From Timema cristinae (lineage: Eukaryota > Arthropoda > Insecta > Phasmatodea > Timematidae): 64,000 nucleotides of DNA. The first letter of the stretch is position 1, and every line of letters starts with the position of its first letter. Location of the stretch: NCBI GenBank assembly GCA_039000515.1, contig JBCFYV010000024.1, positions 45,118,187 to 45,182,186 of the forward strand, in the 5' to 3' direction. A program made the position numbers and the translations under genes. Positions 40,700-52,504 of the stretch are shown in pieces. The notes beneath the pieces were generated by a model. The model was not told the origin of the DNA and did no database searches. It was given only the letters and a program-made list of their open reading frames with translations.

Positions 40700-41090
40700 C
40701 ACATATATCTATTCAAAAATACTGGAGACGTTCCTGGAGTCTACTGACGAAAAATTACTACCAGAAGTAGAATATAAGATCTCTGAGCGCTTGCGTGATT
40801 TAGCGACAACTTTAGAGACTACTTCCATGCACAAAATCCTGAACACTCATAGATGAGGAATCCTTTTGGATGTGATGATGTACAACTAACAACTTTATAA
40901 TCAGAAGAACAAGATGCACTTTTTGATGTAACTTGTGATGGTTCATTGAAATATTTTTTTTCAAAGAATGAAGACTAGACCACTCTGTATGAAGTTTTTT
41001 TTTTTTTTTGCTGGAGTTGGGTGAAAAAAAATATGGAAATATCTGGTTCCCTTTTGTGCCATATATATTTGTGAACAAACATTTTAGACT
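40700..41090 (+). pseudogene. hAT transposase relic (SCAND3/ZBED-like C-terminus)
   Basis: Frames with several stops read LESTDEKLLPEVEYKISERL, NPFGCDDVQLTTL, EEQDALFDVTCDGSLKYFF, and after a shift WVKKKYGNIWFPFVPYIFVN. The order NPF - QEE.L..L..D..LK..F - FW..V...YP - PF.T.YLCE is the C-terminal dimerisation region of domesticated-like hAT transposases (SCAND3/ZBED5 group). It is bounded by SINE B upstream and SINE A downstream. Confidence 0.6.
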
Positions 41091-41094
41091 TTTT

Positions 41095-41345
41095 TTTTTA
41101 GCACCACCTCTTACTATTCATGTGGGTTGTACGCTTATATACTAATTACACTAATATGCTAGGAATTTAGAAGGTTTTAACTTAGATGAAGTGCACCCGC
41201 ACTTGTGTGGAGGAACAGTAGAAAACAATTCAATATAAACAATCCTCAGTGCACCTGACTGGGATCGAACCCTGATCTTCCCGTTTTTGGCAGCCTAGGC
41301 TAACACGTGAGTAGCGCGGCAGACTATGCGGCCACCGAAGCGGGA
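41095..41345 (-). repeat. SINE family A
   Basis: Tail TAGCACCACCTCTTACTATTC, body AAGTGCACCCGCACTTG, head ending CGCGGCAGACTATGCGGCCACCG, in reverse. It appears inserted in the hAT relic. Confidence 0.8.
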
Positions 41346-41367
41346 TTTGACATTTCACTATCTGAAG

Positions 41368-41525
41368 AAGCGCGGGAATGCCAGGCCGCCACCGTGGTTC
41401 GGATTCCACGTTAAACTGTAGGTCCTTCATTTCATCTCACCCTACCATTACACATTAGCGTAAGTGCGTATAACCCGAACGGGTAGTAAGACGCGGTGCT
41501 AATAATAATAACCTAATAATAATAA
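41368..41525 (+). repeat. SINE family B, 5'-truncated
   Basis: From GGGAATGCCAGGCCGCC to an (AAT)n tail. Flanks share AAGAAGC. Confidence 0.83.
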
Positions 41526-41529
41526 GAAG

Positions 41530-43780
41530 CAGCTCTACATTGATCCAGATTTGATATTAAAAGTAGGAAATATTGAACCCAACGTGGAAAATTAAATTCG
41601 TCATCCCCCCCCCCTAAATAAATCATTGTCATATATGTGTGGTAATATCACAAAATTTATGGTATGTTTTAGTATACTTAAAATTCTTTGCTCATTTGCT
41701 CATTAGGATCCACTTCACATTTTCTCCAAAAAATTACTTGGCACAGTAAACTGCCACAGAGATATCAACATTTTCAAAAGAGGGTATATGGCTTGGATTT
41801 TGAAAAACAAGGGGTCCGCAGTACTTAGCTAATTGATTTAGACCATTCATTTAAAAAAATTAATTAAAACTAAAGTTCTCTTAAAGACCTATTAGACTAA
41901 TTGGTGGGCCTATTATCCATCCCTTCGCAGTGAACTTTTATTGCATCATCTTTTATATACAGAAACGTGTGGAATTTTTTGGATCTTTTCCAATAAAACT
42001 CTAATAATCGCGGTGTGAATATATTATAAGAATGTCTGCTTGTCTGAAGGCTCCTTCAAGGTTAACTACACAAACAGCAAAGGTTTATCTTAATACCTGA
42101 GAGAGTTCAAGTATTTATTATTTATTTTTGTATCGATATTGCAAACATTTACTTGCGAGGTGTTTAGATAAAAATAGCACACGCTACCTTTTGTTGTTGT
42201 TTTTATCGCCGACAGGGAACCTTTGGTTCAAACAGGTTATTTAGCTCATTTTATAAAAAAACCTATTAATTACAATTAACAAATAAATGTTAAGGTTACA
42301 TATTTAATCAATCAATTGTATTATTGTAACTGGGTTCCTAATTTTTTTTATTTTTTTTTAAATTCGTTGACGTGACTAAGATCTCTTACTCATATAAAAT
42401 CATCCTATTATGGTTTTTGTCCACTAAGTGGCGGCTTACCACCATTTATAAGGGGTAATGTAGGTATATTTTCTTGAATTCTACTCTCGCCTTATTTTCT
42501 TTTAAATTATGTAATTTAGTTAAAAGCGAGTGCACCAACATTCAAGTGTCTAACAACTTATTTGGCAGAACAGTTGGCGTGGAATGTTGGTGTTTCTTAT
42601 ACTGACCCAAGAGGTTGAGGGTTTAATATAGAATGGGTCCTTTGTGAAGGTTTTTTTTTTTTTTTATCATTTGTAGTTTTACCTTTACTCTCCGGAATAA
42701 TGTTAGAAAATTTTATGAAAATTCGTCCTCTTCATACTAAACCATTAGATGAATTTGTGTAGTCTGCATACAAACCTAATATATATTGGGTTATGAAACA
42801 TTTAGAAAGAAATACATATTTTAAATAAATATTGGAGATTAGTTAAATCACAGAAACAAACAATAGAAACGTACTCTTTGGTACAACTCCAACTATCTTG
42901 GGAAATTTTTAAAATCTAAAACAATTTTTACTCATAAGTATATTACCTTTTCACATACTCAAAGTATTGATAATGTATTTTAATACTTTAAAACATCGTT
43001 TGGATATAGCTTTACTTATCACAAATAATAATTAAGAAAAAATAAATAATTACGTTATTTTAATTATATTATTATTAAATATTAAAATTATTATTTTACT
43101 TGAAGGAGTAAATACTTTATAGTACAAAGTGTCTCTTAGTATTCATACTTTCAAACTGAAGACTCTACGTCGAAGAGAAAAAAAGGAAAACAAATGTATG
43201 AACTATATTAACATATTCTTATAATATGACGATTGATTAAATAAAATCGTATATATATATATATATTTTTTTTTTTTGCTGTCTAGTCCCTAAATGGCTA
43301 GCCAATTTTTTGTGGGGAATTTGTTAATTCCAAATTATGTATGTACTTAGAAGAAGATTATATACAGGCCCTCGCCTTGAGAGAGGATGGGGAAACACCC
43401 GGCCAAGATTAAAATCTAGTCCTAAACTCGTGGGTCAGAACAAAAGTATACTAGTTGAACACGCTGGCAAATCTTGGCTGTCTTGCTCGTCCAACAGCAT
43501 TAGTTGTTGCTGCCGTATCTTGTTGGCGCCACTACATGCGTTCATGCATATACAAGAGCACATAATTAACAAGCAAGGTCAAATGAGCATCGCAAACAAC
43601 TAAATAAGACGTAAAAGTGCAATACATTAATTTTAAATAAGTTCAAGGTCAAAACTAGACTCAATAACAATCAGCTTACGTCAATAGAACATCTGTTTTG
43701 CTTAAATATTTGCCGGTCCCCCTAAACATGGATGTATCAGCCTAATGAGTATTACTCCATTCCAGACAACTCTGAACCAT
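41530..43780. other. AT-rich intergenic DNA, no supported gene
   Basis: An 88-codon plus ORF at 43337-43603 has no recognised domain. A short (AT)n run lies at 43251-43265. No exon-like block was recognised. Confidence 0.4.
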
Positions 43781-43965
43781 GAGTGCTTTTATTATTATTA
43801 TTATTATTAGCACCGCGTCTTACTACCCGTTCGGGTTATACGCACTTACGCTAATGTGTAATGTTAGGGTGATTGTGAGATGAAATGAAGGACCTACAGT
43901 TTAACGTGGAATCCGAACCACGGTGGAGGCCTGGCATTCCCCACATTCAACGAGTGCTTTTATTT
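43778..43965 (-). repeat. SINE family B, 5'-truncated, perfect target duplication
   Basis: (ATT)n tail, shared tail and body, stopping at CCCCACATTC. GAGTGCTTTTATT on both sides is a perfect 13-bp duplication, so the truncation happened at insertion. Confidence 0.9.
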
Positions 43966-44109
43966 TTTTGTAATCTTTCAAATGTTGGCAATGGTGATAT
44001 CGGACAAGCTAACGATCCTGAGCTTGGGAATAGGCCTATTCACTAGCTCTTTTATTGGGGGGGGGGGAGTGACAGAACGAACCCAATTTCACTTTAAATT
44101 AGAAAATAA

Positions 44110-44715
44110 ACCAATATTTCGTTTTAAATTAATAACACAAATAATTAAACAACACAATAATTTTACCAGTTCTCTATGGGTGTGAAACGTGATCTCTTAC
44201 CTTACATAACAAAACTAAATGTAGGATTTACGAAAACAAGCCATAGGAAGATATTTGGTCTAAAATGAGATGAGGCTACTGTGGAGTGGAGTAGGTTACG
44301 TAAGTATGAGTTATATACCCTGTACTCATCACAAGACATTGTTAGGATAATCATAGGATAATCTTAAATGACGAGGGTCAGGACGGGACATGCAGTGTGC
44401 ATGGGATAATCTTGAACCTTGTTCAGGGTACTGACTGTTTAACCAAACAGGAAGATACCGCTGGGAAGACATAGACGCAGATGGGAAGATAACATTAGAA
44501 TTGACCTGAATTATATAGGGTGTAATGAGGTGGACTGGATATAACTAGCTCAGGATAGGGATAGGGTGTAATGAGGTGGACTTGATAGAACTAGCTCAAA
44601 ATAGGGATAGGGTTAATGAGGTGGACTGGATAGAACTAGCTCAAGATAGGGATAGGTGGCATACTTTTCTAAGTGCGGAATTGAACTTTCGCGTTCCTAA
44701 CGTCAGAGAGTAGAC
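44110..44715 (+). mobile_element. Non-LTR retrotransposon alpha, 3' part with three 45-bp units
   Basis: Plus-strand fragments match VLYGCET, RKIFGLK, VEWSRLRKYELY, and RWEDIDADGKITLE-type sequence. From 44513 to 44655 the C-terminal segment CNEVDWIELAQDRDR is tandemly repeated about three times in 45-bp units. Confidence 0.8.
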
Positions 44716-45057
44716 AATAATAAAGTGGTATTAGCTATGTAAATAAATTTTGTAATCACCTTAATTATTCAAATATTGCTCCAAACTAAGATTCTCAATT
44801 TTCTGGGTAAAATCTTTCACTGTTTCTTTTACGTTACCAAGGGTCATAAGAGCATTCTATTAGGGCAGATTATTGGAAGGGGGCTTGTTCCCTTTATTAC
44901 CCCACTAAAAACGTCCGTGACATATTTTTATACCTCTAAAGTGCATGTGCAGGTTTCAAAGCACAAGTGACACACTGCAAAGTAATTCTGAAAATGTGTA
45001 TAACCTCAACAGTTGGTAAGATGCGATGACAAAAAAAATAATCTGATATTTGTTTTA

Positions 45058-45300
45058 ACACCACGTCTTACTACCCTTTGGGTTTATACGCTTATGTACT
45101 AAGTACCCTAATGGTTTTAAGAACTAGGAAGGCTATATTTAGAGGAAGTGTATCCGCACTTGCTTGAGGGAGGGTGGAAAACAATTGAGGAAAAAGCCTC
45201 CTTACACCTGACCGAGATTCAAACCTCGTTCTCCTTGACATCAGCAGTCAAGTATGCTGCGAGAGTAGCGCGTTAGACCACGTGGCCACCGAGGCGGTTC
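45058..45300 (-). repeat. SINE family A, inverted partner 1
   Basis: Minus copy, complete but diverged. It lies 66 bp from an oppositely oriented copy. Confidence 0.82.
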
Positions 45301-45366
45301 ACAGAATATTTAATTTTTGATTGATAAAATATAAGCGAGGTTGTTTGAATAAATAATTTAAGTGAA

Positions 45367-45620
45367 ACCCGCTTCGGTGGCTGAATTGTCTAAGGCGTCA
45401 CTCTCACAATAGATTGGACTGCCTTTGATGGAGATATAGGGGTTAAAATCCCTATCGGGTGCACCGAGGGTGTTTTTTCCAAAATAGTTTTCTACTTTCT
45501 ATTCCCATCTAAATGTGGGTACACTTCCTCCATAGATCACCTTCCTATTCCCTAGCACATTCATATTATTAGTACATAACCGTGTAACCTGAACGGATAT
45601 TAATACGCGATGTTAAAAAA
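45367..45620 (+). repeat. SINE family A, inverted partner 2
   Basis: Plus copy: ACCCGCTTCGGTGGCTGAATTG head, body and tail GTAACCTGAACGGATATTAATACGCGATG. It forms a head-to-head inverted pair with 45058-45300. Confidence 0.82.
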
Positions 45621-46202
45621 AACTCATAATATACAATTTAATAAAGAAATGTTGAAATAGCTATACTATGAAAATTTGTACGCATTACACATTTATTTGG
45701 AATCATTGTCAAGGTCACTTTAAAAAATAAATGATGTAACACAAGTGTTTGCGTATTGTGTGAACAGTTGTAATTCACGGGCATATGTCATAATAGACTC
45801 CTCCTTCCCTCTACACATATTCTGGTGCGGTCTGTATTCAACCCATCAGGAGTACGAGTTAGTTGGGTGTGACATGTTTGTTTAGTTCAAGGACGACTCA
45901 GTAAAACCTTGTTGCTATCCTTGCGTTGTCGGGACGTGTGTGTGTGTGTATGCTGTATGTATGTGATGTAACGTGATGTATGTGAACAATATGATAACGT
46001 TCATCACCATTAGGTTCATTATCATTGGACTGATAAAAAACAACTTTTTTTAGAGCTTGTTACTGATGAAAACTATTTTCTCTCTCAAATATCAACGCGG
46101 ATAATACGGGATTTTTGTTGTTGTTGAAATAAAGATTGTGCTGTTTGAAAATACATTAAAAAAAGACTTGGCTGTAGACCTTATTTTTTTAATATTTCCA
46201 TT

Positions 46203-46445
46203 ACCCGCCTTGGTTGACGCATGGTCTAGTAATTTTAAGGTGTTACTCTCTCAGTAATCTAGACTGCCGATGATGGGGAGATGTTCGAATTTTGATCAGA
46301 TCTACTGAGGTGCGGTTTTTCCAAAATGGTTTTAAACTCTCCCTCCACACAAATGAGGTTATACTTCTTATAAATTTTAGCCCTCCTTATCCCTAAAACC
46401 ATTAGCATAGTTAGTACCTACATAAGCAAATAACCCGAAAAAAAT
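46203..46445 (+). repeat. SINE family A, diverged
   Basis: ACCCGCCTTGGTTGACGCATGG head, CTCCCTCCACACAAATG body, degraded tail. Tail-to-tail with the next copy. Confidence 0.75.
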
Positions 46446-46489
46446 GTAATTTAGGTTCAGTAAAAAAGTACTCTTAATTCTATTTTTTG

Positions 46490-46695
46490 TCACCTAGTCT
46501 TACTACTTGTTCAGGTTATACGAATATATGATAATTACTCTAATGAGGAAGAAGCATTTTGAAGGTAATCTACTAGCATTTGCGTGGAAGGAGATTGAAA
46601 AACGTTTAAATAAAAAAGACCCGACCGGTATTCGAACTCCTTCTCCATATTATCAACAAACTATTCTTAACTCTAAAGTGACGCCTTACTTAGAT
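46490..46695 (-). repeat. SINE family A, cut by a hAT MITE
   Basis: Tail TAGTCTTACTACTTGTTCAGG, body, box B region GGTATTCGAACTCC and part of the head. The head stops at the MITE insertion point. Confidence 0.75.
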
Positions 46696-47444
46696 CAGTG
46701 TTTCCCAAATTTTTTTTTTTGGTCGCGACCCTAAATATTATATTTTGTCAGCGTGGTGACCCAAAGGAAAGGGTCTTATTATTCATATTATTAGTGTTTA
46801 TCAAATTAATTAAAATGAAAAAGAAATCAGTATCAAACAAAACTTCAAAGCATAATTTTTAATGAAATTTTAACTTTGTTACAATATTTAGTAAGTCACC
46901 TAAATTGACTATTTCACTGACTACTGTAGTGCTTTTTTTTTTAATTCTTGGGAAGAGTTGTTTTAAGTTTGTATTTTGTATTGACAGTTGTCAACTAAAT
47001 TGAATCAATTTCAGTAACTTTTTAATCTTGCAAATATAAAATTACACACTATGTTCCCTTGAAAAATTTGTTAAGTGACAAAAAAGTTTTTCAATTACAA
47101 TCGTGATGATGCTTAATTTTTTTTTCAGGGGAACTCTTCAAATTTGAGTGATACATCGATGGGCAGAAAACAACGCAAATCATTCTGAGGGTCTTGATCG
47201 TCACAAGATATGAACAGACTTGTTCACAGAGGTAAGCTATTTTGTCAGCCGTTTTAATCTTTCCATTTCAGAATGGGTATGTCCTTGAGTTAGGTTAAAA
47301 AATCCTCGACACTGTTGCCACTGGCAGAGTCGCAATAACTCTTCATAATGTTATTTTGTAAATATAATATTTCAAATCCTCAGAAACATCCTTATGACCC
47401 TCATTTGGGTCGCGACCCAGGGTTTGGGAACCACTACCTTCGAT
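46688..47444. mobile_element. Nonautonomous hAT element with terminal inverted repeats
   Basis: Left end CAGTGTTTCCCAAA followed by GGTCGCGACCCTA (from 46696). The right end is GGGTCGCGACCCAGGGTTTGGGAACCACTA (to 47436), and its reverse reads TAGTGGTTCCCAAACCCTGG. Flanking 8-mers ACTTAGAT and CCTTCGAT agree at 6 of 8 sites, fitting the 8-bp hAT target duplication. The 741-bp interior shows no transposase. Confidence 0.82.
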
Positions 47445-47504
47445 TATTCGGTCACTGTAGCAATCTCAAACGTAATGAAGATTAATTTATTTATTTATTT
47501 ATTT

Positions 47505-47870
47505 CCCCCACGCTCTGTTTTACCATCAGTTGAGACTATACGCATTCGTTGATCACGCTAATAGATTATAGTTATAAGATTGTATAATTTTCTAAGAAAT
47601 GTTTATCTGAATAGAGGAGTCTAAGAAAATATTCGTAGAAAACCACCCCCAGTAAATCCTACCGGTGAAGTTTTAACGAATGATTAATCAATCGTAAATA
47701 TATCTCGATTATTAAGTACCAAGGGAAGGGAGGGACTATTTAAAGGGAAATACATCAGAATTCGCATCTAGAGAAGACCGAAAAAAAAGAGTAATCTCCT
47801 CTAGTAAACTCAGCTAGGGTTTCGAACTTTGATCTCCCGAATCAGATTCCATTTATGATATCTGTGAGGT
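47505..47870 (-). repeat. Very diverged SINE A-like sequence
   Basis: TTTTACCATCAGTTGAGACTATACGCATT ... ACGCTAATAGATTA resembles the reversed family A tail; GTTTCGAACTTTGATCTCCCG near 47820 resembles its head. Possibly two old copies. Confidence 0.4.
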
Positions 47871-48414
47871 CAAACTTGCCAATTATAATATCGTTGACGC
47901 ACATAAACGAATAGTTCACTAGCTCATGCATCTAATAGAGATGTCTGACGTCATTAGGCCTATAGATGAATATGCTGGAAATTACAAAGCATTTTTGATT
48001 TATTGCTCTATGTTAAGCAACGTGTCATTTAAATCAAAGATAAACTTATCCGACTGCTATTTTATTTTTAATTGAGACACTCGCAATAACTTGGAATCGT
48101 CAATAAAAAAAAAGGTTTTATGGAGAAAACCCTTGGTGACAAAATTAATTAAAATTATTCAGTAAGCTTCAGATAGTTCTTTAATAAAAACAAATTTGTT
48201 CCATACTAGTTTCGAAAACAGAAAGTTGTATATTTGTTACTCTGGAGCAAAAAAATAAAACAGAACAAAATAGATTTTGAGGTTTATTGCCCTTCAATCA
48301 GTTATTATATTTTTTTCCTAACAGTTTTGAAAATATGATAAGTAAGAATGTTTGGTATTTATCTTAGTTTCTGCGTCACTAGGCCACAAACTGCATTTTT
48401 ATCTGGTTTTTTTA

Positions 48415-48640
48415 GCACCACGTCCTTACAACCTTTCGGGTTATAAGATTAGGTACTTAATACGCTAATGGTTTCAGGGATTAGGAGTGTGTATATATAT
48501 ATATATAGGAAGTGTGCCCGTATTTGCGTGGAGGGGGAGTGGTATACCATTTTGGGAAAAAAACACCCGACCGAGATTCGAACCTTGATATCCCAATCAT
48601 CGTCAGTTCAGTTTATAGTGAGAGTGACGTCTAAATAACT
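48415..48640 (-). repeat. SINE family A
   Basis: TTAGCACCACGTCCTTACAACC tail, an internal (AT)n of about 16 bp, GTGCCCGTATTTGCGTGGAGG body and ACCGAGATTCGAACC head. Confidence 0.78.
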
Positions 48641-48934
48641 CAGAAGTGATTGACGTTTATGTAAAAAAAAAATCTCTTTTCCAATTTGAGAAAACTTATA
48701 AATTGAGGTTAAGCAGATTTATTATGGCTAAAAGCCCTCAATTTAAACAATTATTACAACTAGAACATACATCCCAAACCGCTCCTCCTGTGTCGAACCA
48801 AGGCCGTCCTATTGTAAAACTACAGTATTTTGTAGCCGTGACGTCAGTTGGGAAAAACAAACCTGTGCCAGTCTTATGGAGTATGTTATTACTTATTAGG
48901 GTAATGCAAGAGTGTAGGGAAGGTTGACACTAAA

Positions 48935-49745
48935 CGTTCTAAGCTAAGCTGATGATTTAGTTTTGTAAGTCAATATTAAAGAAGCTGTTGCAGACATTTT
49001 ATTAAGGCTGGTAAGGAAATAGGTTTAGAAGTGAACGCTGAAAAGACTAAGTAAACGATCATACAAAAAACACAGATTGGGGACGATAATTTAGAGATTA
49101 CTTCGAGCAACATCATTTGTGATTGGTAACGAGTTTAAATATTTAAGAACAATTCTAACTAGCAATAACGATATTAGATTAGAAATTGGGAAAATAATAC
49201 AGTTGGTAAATGCATGCTATTACTCGGTCAGTACCTGCTGACAGGTACATGAGTGTGTAGGAAGTCACATAATGATGAGTTACATAACCTGTACTCATCA
49301 CAACGCATTGTTAGGATAATCAGGTCTCTTAGATTACGATGGGCAGGACGTACAGCGGCAAGATAGGGATAGGGTGTAATGAGGGGGACTGAAGAACTAG
49401 CTCAAGATAGGAATATGGTTAATGAGGGGACTGATAGAACTAGCCAAGATAAGGATAGATGTATGAAGTGGACTGAATATAACCACTCAAGATAGGAATA
49501 GGTGTAATGAGGTGGACTGGATAGAACTAGCTCAAGATAGAATGGGTGTAATGAGGTGGACTGGATAGAACTAGCTCAAGATAGAATGGGGTGTAATGAG
49601 GTGGATTGGATAGAACTAGCACAAGATATAATTAGGGTGTAATGAGGTGGACTGGATAGAATTAGCTCAAGATAGAGATGGGTGGCGTCCGTTTATAAGT
49701 GTATCCATAAACTTTTAAGTTCCTAATGCCATAGAGTAGGTACAA
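48935..49745 (+). mobile_element. Non-LTR retrotransposon alpha, 3' part with about seven 45-bp units
   Basis: Decayed frames contain GLEVNAEKTK, FKYLRTILTSNNDIRLEIGK and ACYYSVSTC-type sequence, then an expanded 45-bp array and the alpha 3' end (GTTCCTAATGCCATAGAGTAGG). Confidence 0.82.
49361..49690 (+). repeat. 45-bp minisatellite (seven units) from retrotransposon alpha coding sequence
   Basis: Units of about 43-46 bp: CAAGATAGGGATAGGGTGTAATGAGGTGGACTGGATAGAACTAGCT with indels. In the intact unit the frame is CNEVDWIELAQDRDR. Confidence 0.88.
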
Positions 49746-49749
49746 GGCT

Positions 49750-50325
49750 GAACGTGTCAGCCATTCTTGCTGTGATGAACTCAACCAACACTTCTCTAAG
49801 ACTGTGACGTCAGATAAGTGTTAAAATTCTACACTAGACTGCACTATTCAATCAATTCTAAACTTATACTTAAGATTAGTTTGTTTACAAGGTAATTTAA
49901 ACCATCTTTTCTTATTACTAAAAGACGTTTTGGTTAACTGAAACAGATTAATTTATGATTCTTTAACAATTGAACCCAAATTGTATTAGTTTTTGGCCCA
50001 TGAAATGGCATGGTTGCAAAACTTTAACAGCAGTTTGGAAACGATGTGGTACTGTAATCTAATATACACCCGCTTTCTTATATTCAGCTCCCCTTCCCTC
50101 CTTATTCCCATCTTTCATTGTCTTCTTGTCATCCGTCAAGATAAAACGCACGCGTGGATAAGATGACAGTTCTATTTTTTTAAATGTCAAATAGACTCAG
50201 AAATGGGACAGTCTGTGCTTTAAAAACATTTCGATTCAGGCATCTTGCTGGGCTAATGATTTACTACAAGGGATTAAAGGTTATTCGACAAAAAAATTCC
50301 TTACACGACTTTTACTATTATTATT
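49750..50325. other. Intergenic DNA, no gene seen
   Basis: Nothing recognisable apart from a T-rich stretch and a short ATT repeat leading into SINE B. Confidence 0.4.
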
Positions 50326-50329
50326 ATCA

Positions 50330-50621
50330 TTATCACCGCGTTTTAATACCCGTCCGGTTTGCACACACTTGCGATAATATGTAATGGTAGGATGATTGTG
50401 AGATGAAATGGAGGACCTACAGTTTAACGTGGGATCCGAACCACGGTGGAGGTCTGGCATTCCTCACATTCACAAGTTGTGATAAATACACGTCTTGTCT
50501 GAGGTGAAAGAAGGGTTTGGCAATCAGATAAATCTGTGCCGGGACCGAGGATTGAACCCCGGACCCAAACACAGAAGTCTTGACACCTTACCCCCTAGAC
50601 CACCAGGTCACCCAACAAGTG
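50330..50621 (-). repeat. SINE family B, long subtype
   Basis: Reverse copy with the extra TTGTGATAAATACACGTC segment and a complete head (ACCACCAGGTCACCC). Confidence 0.88.
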
Positions 50622-50623
50622 TG

Positions 50624-50896
50624 CTACCCGCCTCTGTGGCGTAATGAGCTAACGCGCTTGTCGTGTTGAGCTCGACCGCTGAGGACGGGGAGATCGAGGT
50701 TCGAATCTCGGTCGGGTGAACTGGGGGTAGTTATTCCTAAATGGTTTTCCACTCTCCCTCCACGCAAATGCGAGTTCACATTCCTCTAATTCACCCTCTC
50801 CAATTCCTAATCCATTAGCGTAATTAGTACTTAAAGCGTATAACCCGAACGGGTATTAAGACTGGTGCTAAATAATAATAAAAACAAGTGTGCTAT
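50624..50896 (+). repeat. SINE family A, full length, perfect target duplication
   Basis: Flanked by ACAAGTGTGCTA on both sides (12 bp). Inserted immediately beside the family B copy. Head, box B GAGGTTCGAATCTCGG, body, tail and AATAATAAT end are all clear. Confidence 0.92.
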
Positions 50897-50929
50897 AAAT
50901 TGTGAGTCACTGATTTCAAATCATAACAG

Positions 50930-51440
50930 TTCACTAATTATATGGGGTTGAACTTGCTATTTTATGCTTTTTGCGTCCAATTGTTGAGGTAAAATAATTA
51001 AGGCGCAAGTGTAGGGGATGCGAGAAAGGATAAAAGGATATCAACACTTTTTTTTTTTGACCAAAATAAATCAAATATTGCTTCAGTGGAAACATAGAGT
51101 TAAATTTTCTTGACACGGTGATGTTACCAATGGTTGAATATCTGTCAAGGGTTGTCCTGGAATTTAATGACAACTTCTTCTCTTCATTTAAAAAGTTTCT
51201 CATCTAATGATGCTATGCTCGTGACAGATATTCAAGAAATCTTGCTATCACCATCTGATTATGTTTATACTGGAGCAATATTTTATTGATTTTGTTCAAA
51301 AAAATGTTTGCTCTATAAACTGCAAAAACACTTACCTTTTTTTTCTCACTCTCATTCTATTACAACCTTAATATATGAGGCTGAAATTTATTATATGAGC
51401 TGTACACAATGGAATATTTATAATATTAATAATAATGCTA
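50930..51440. repeat. Dispersed repeat F (low confidence)
   Basis: Shares TGAATATCTGT, ATGATGCTATGCTCGTGACAGATATTCAAG, ACTGGAGCAATATTTTATTG and a T-rich tail with 59390-59600, and more weakly with 2570-2680. An 89-codon minus ORF here is part of the repeat. Confidence 0.4.
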
Positions 51441-51444
51441 CATT

Positions 51445-52300
51445 TTCCCTTGATGTGTATAGGCCTTGATCTTCTATTTTATATTCAATGTTTATTTAAT
51501 AGATACATATAATAAAGTTATAAATTCCTTAACTACATTGCTATGACATATTTGAGAAATATTTCTTGATAGGGATTTGAAGTCCAAACCTTCGACTCGG
51601 TACACTAATATGGTTTGTGCACATTTATTCTTTAAATATCAGGTTTCAGTTTATCAGAAGCTATCGGAATTACCGTAACATAAACTATAGTATCAACAAT
51701 AACAAACAATAATGTTACACCATAAAGATATTTTATGACTAGTCATAACGTATTATTTAGCGTGTTTTTTACGCGTCCATTCAGCATGTACACTCTGTTT
51801 ATCCTGAAAAGTGGTATTCTAACCTTGACTTGATACACTATGGCCTCTATCTTTTAAACTATACCAAGGGTTTCTAATTGACGGCCCGCGGGCCTCATTG
51901 GTATTTAATTTCCGTGAAGTTTCTTGGGAATGCTTAGTAAAATTGACCTTTTTGAGGGGGGAAGGGGGGCTGAGAAACGGAAAGTTTAAAACTTGCGTGT
52001 GAAAAAATGCATGAAATCTCCAATAGATTTTAATTCCGTAATAAGATTAAATGTGCTCTATTTTTATAAATAACGAGTGTATCTATCGTTTAGTCCTATT
52101 TCATTCCACCCCATTAGCGGTTATGATGTGGCCCCGCCATTATACTCGTGGCTACATTTGTGACCCTCGGCCACATAACTATATATCATGGTGGGATAAT
52201 GCAAGGCAAGCATTCTATTTTGTAGGGGTAGACGAAGGACACTACATTTCCACTGAAAGGTAACTATGGCCCTATCTTGTAAGCTATAGCACAGTGAAAC
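51445..52300. other. AT-rich DNA with a possible hAT end
   Basis: AAGGGTTTCTAATTGACGGCCCGCGGGCC at about 51867-51895 resembles the end of a hAT-type element, but no matching second end was found. Confidence 0.35.
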
Positions 52301-52504
52301 CATCCGCATTGGTGTGCAACGCGGTCTAAGACGTGAACCTGGCTTGCCAGTGACGGTGTGTACGGGGCTCTTATCTCGGCCGAGTATTATACCAGTGTGG
52401 TTTTTATTAAATTATTAGTCCCTTTTCCTTCGTACAAATTATGTTACATTACCTCTGAAATTATACCTTTCACTATATACCTAACTCGTAAATGCAAATG
52501 TGAA

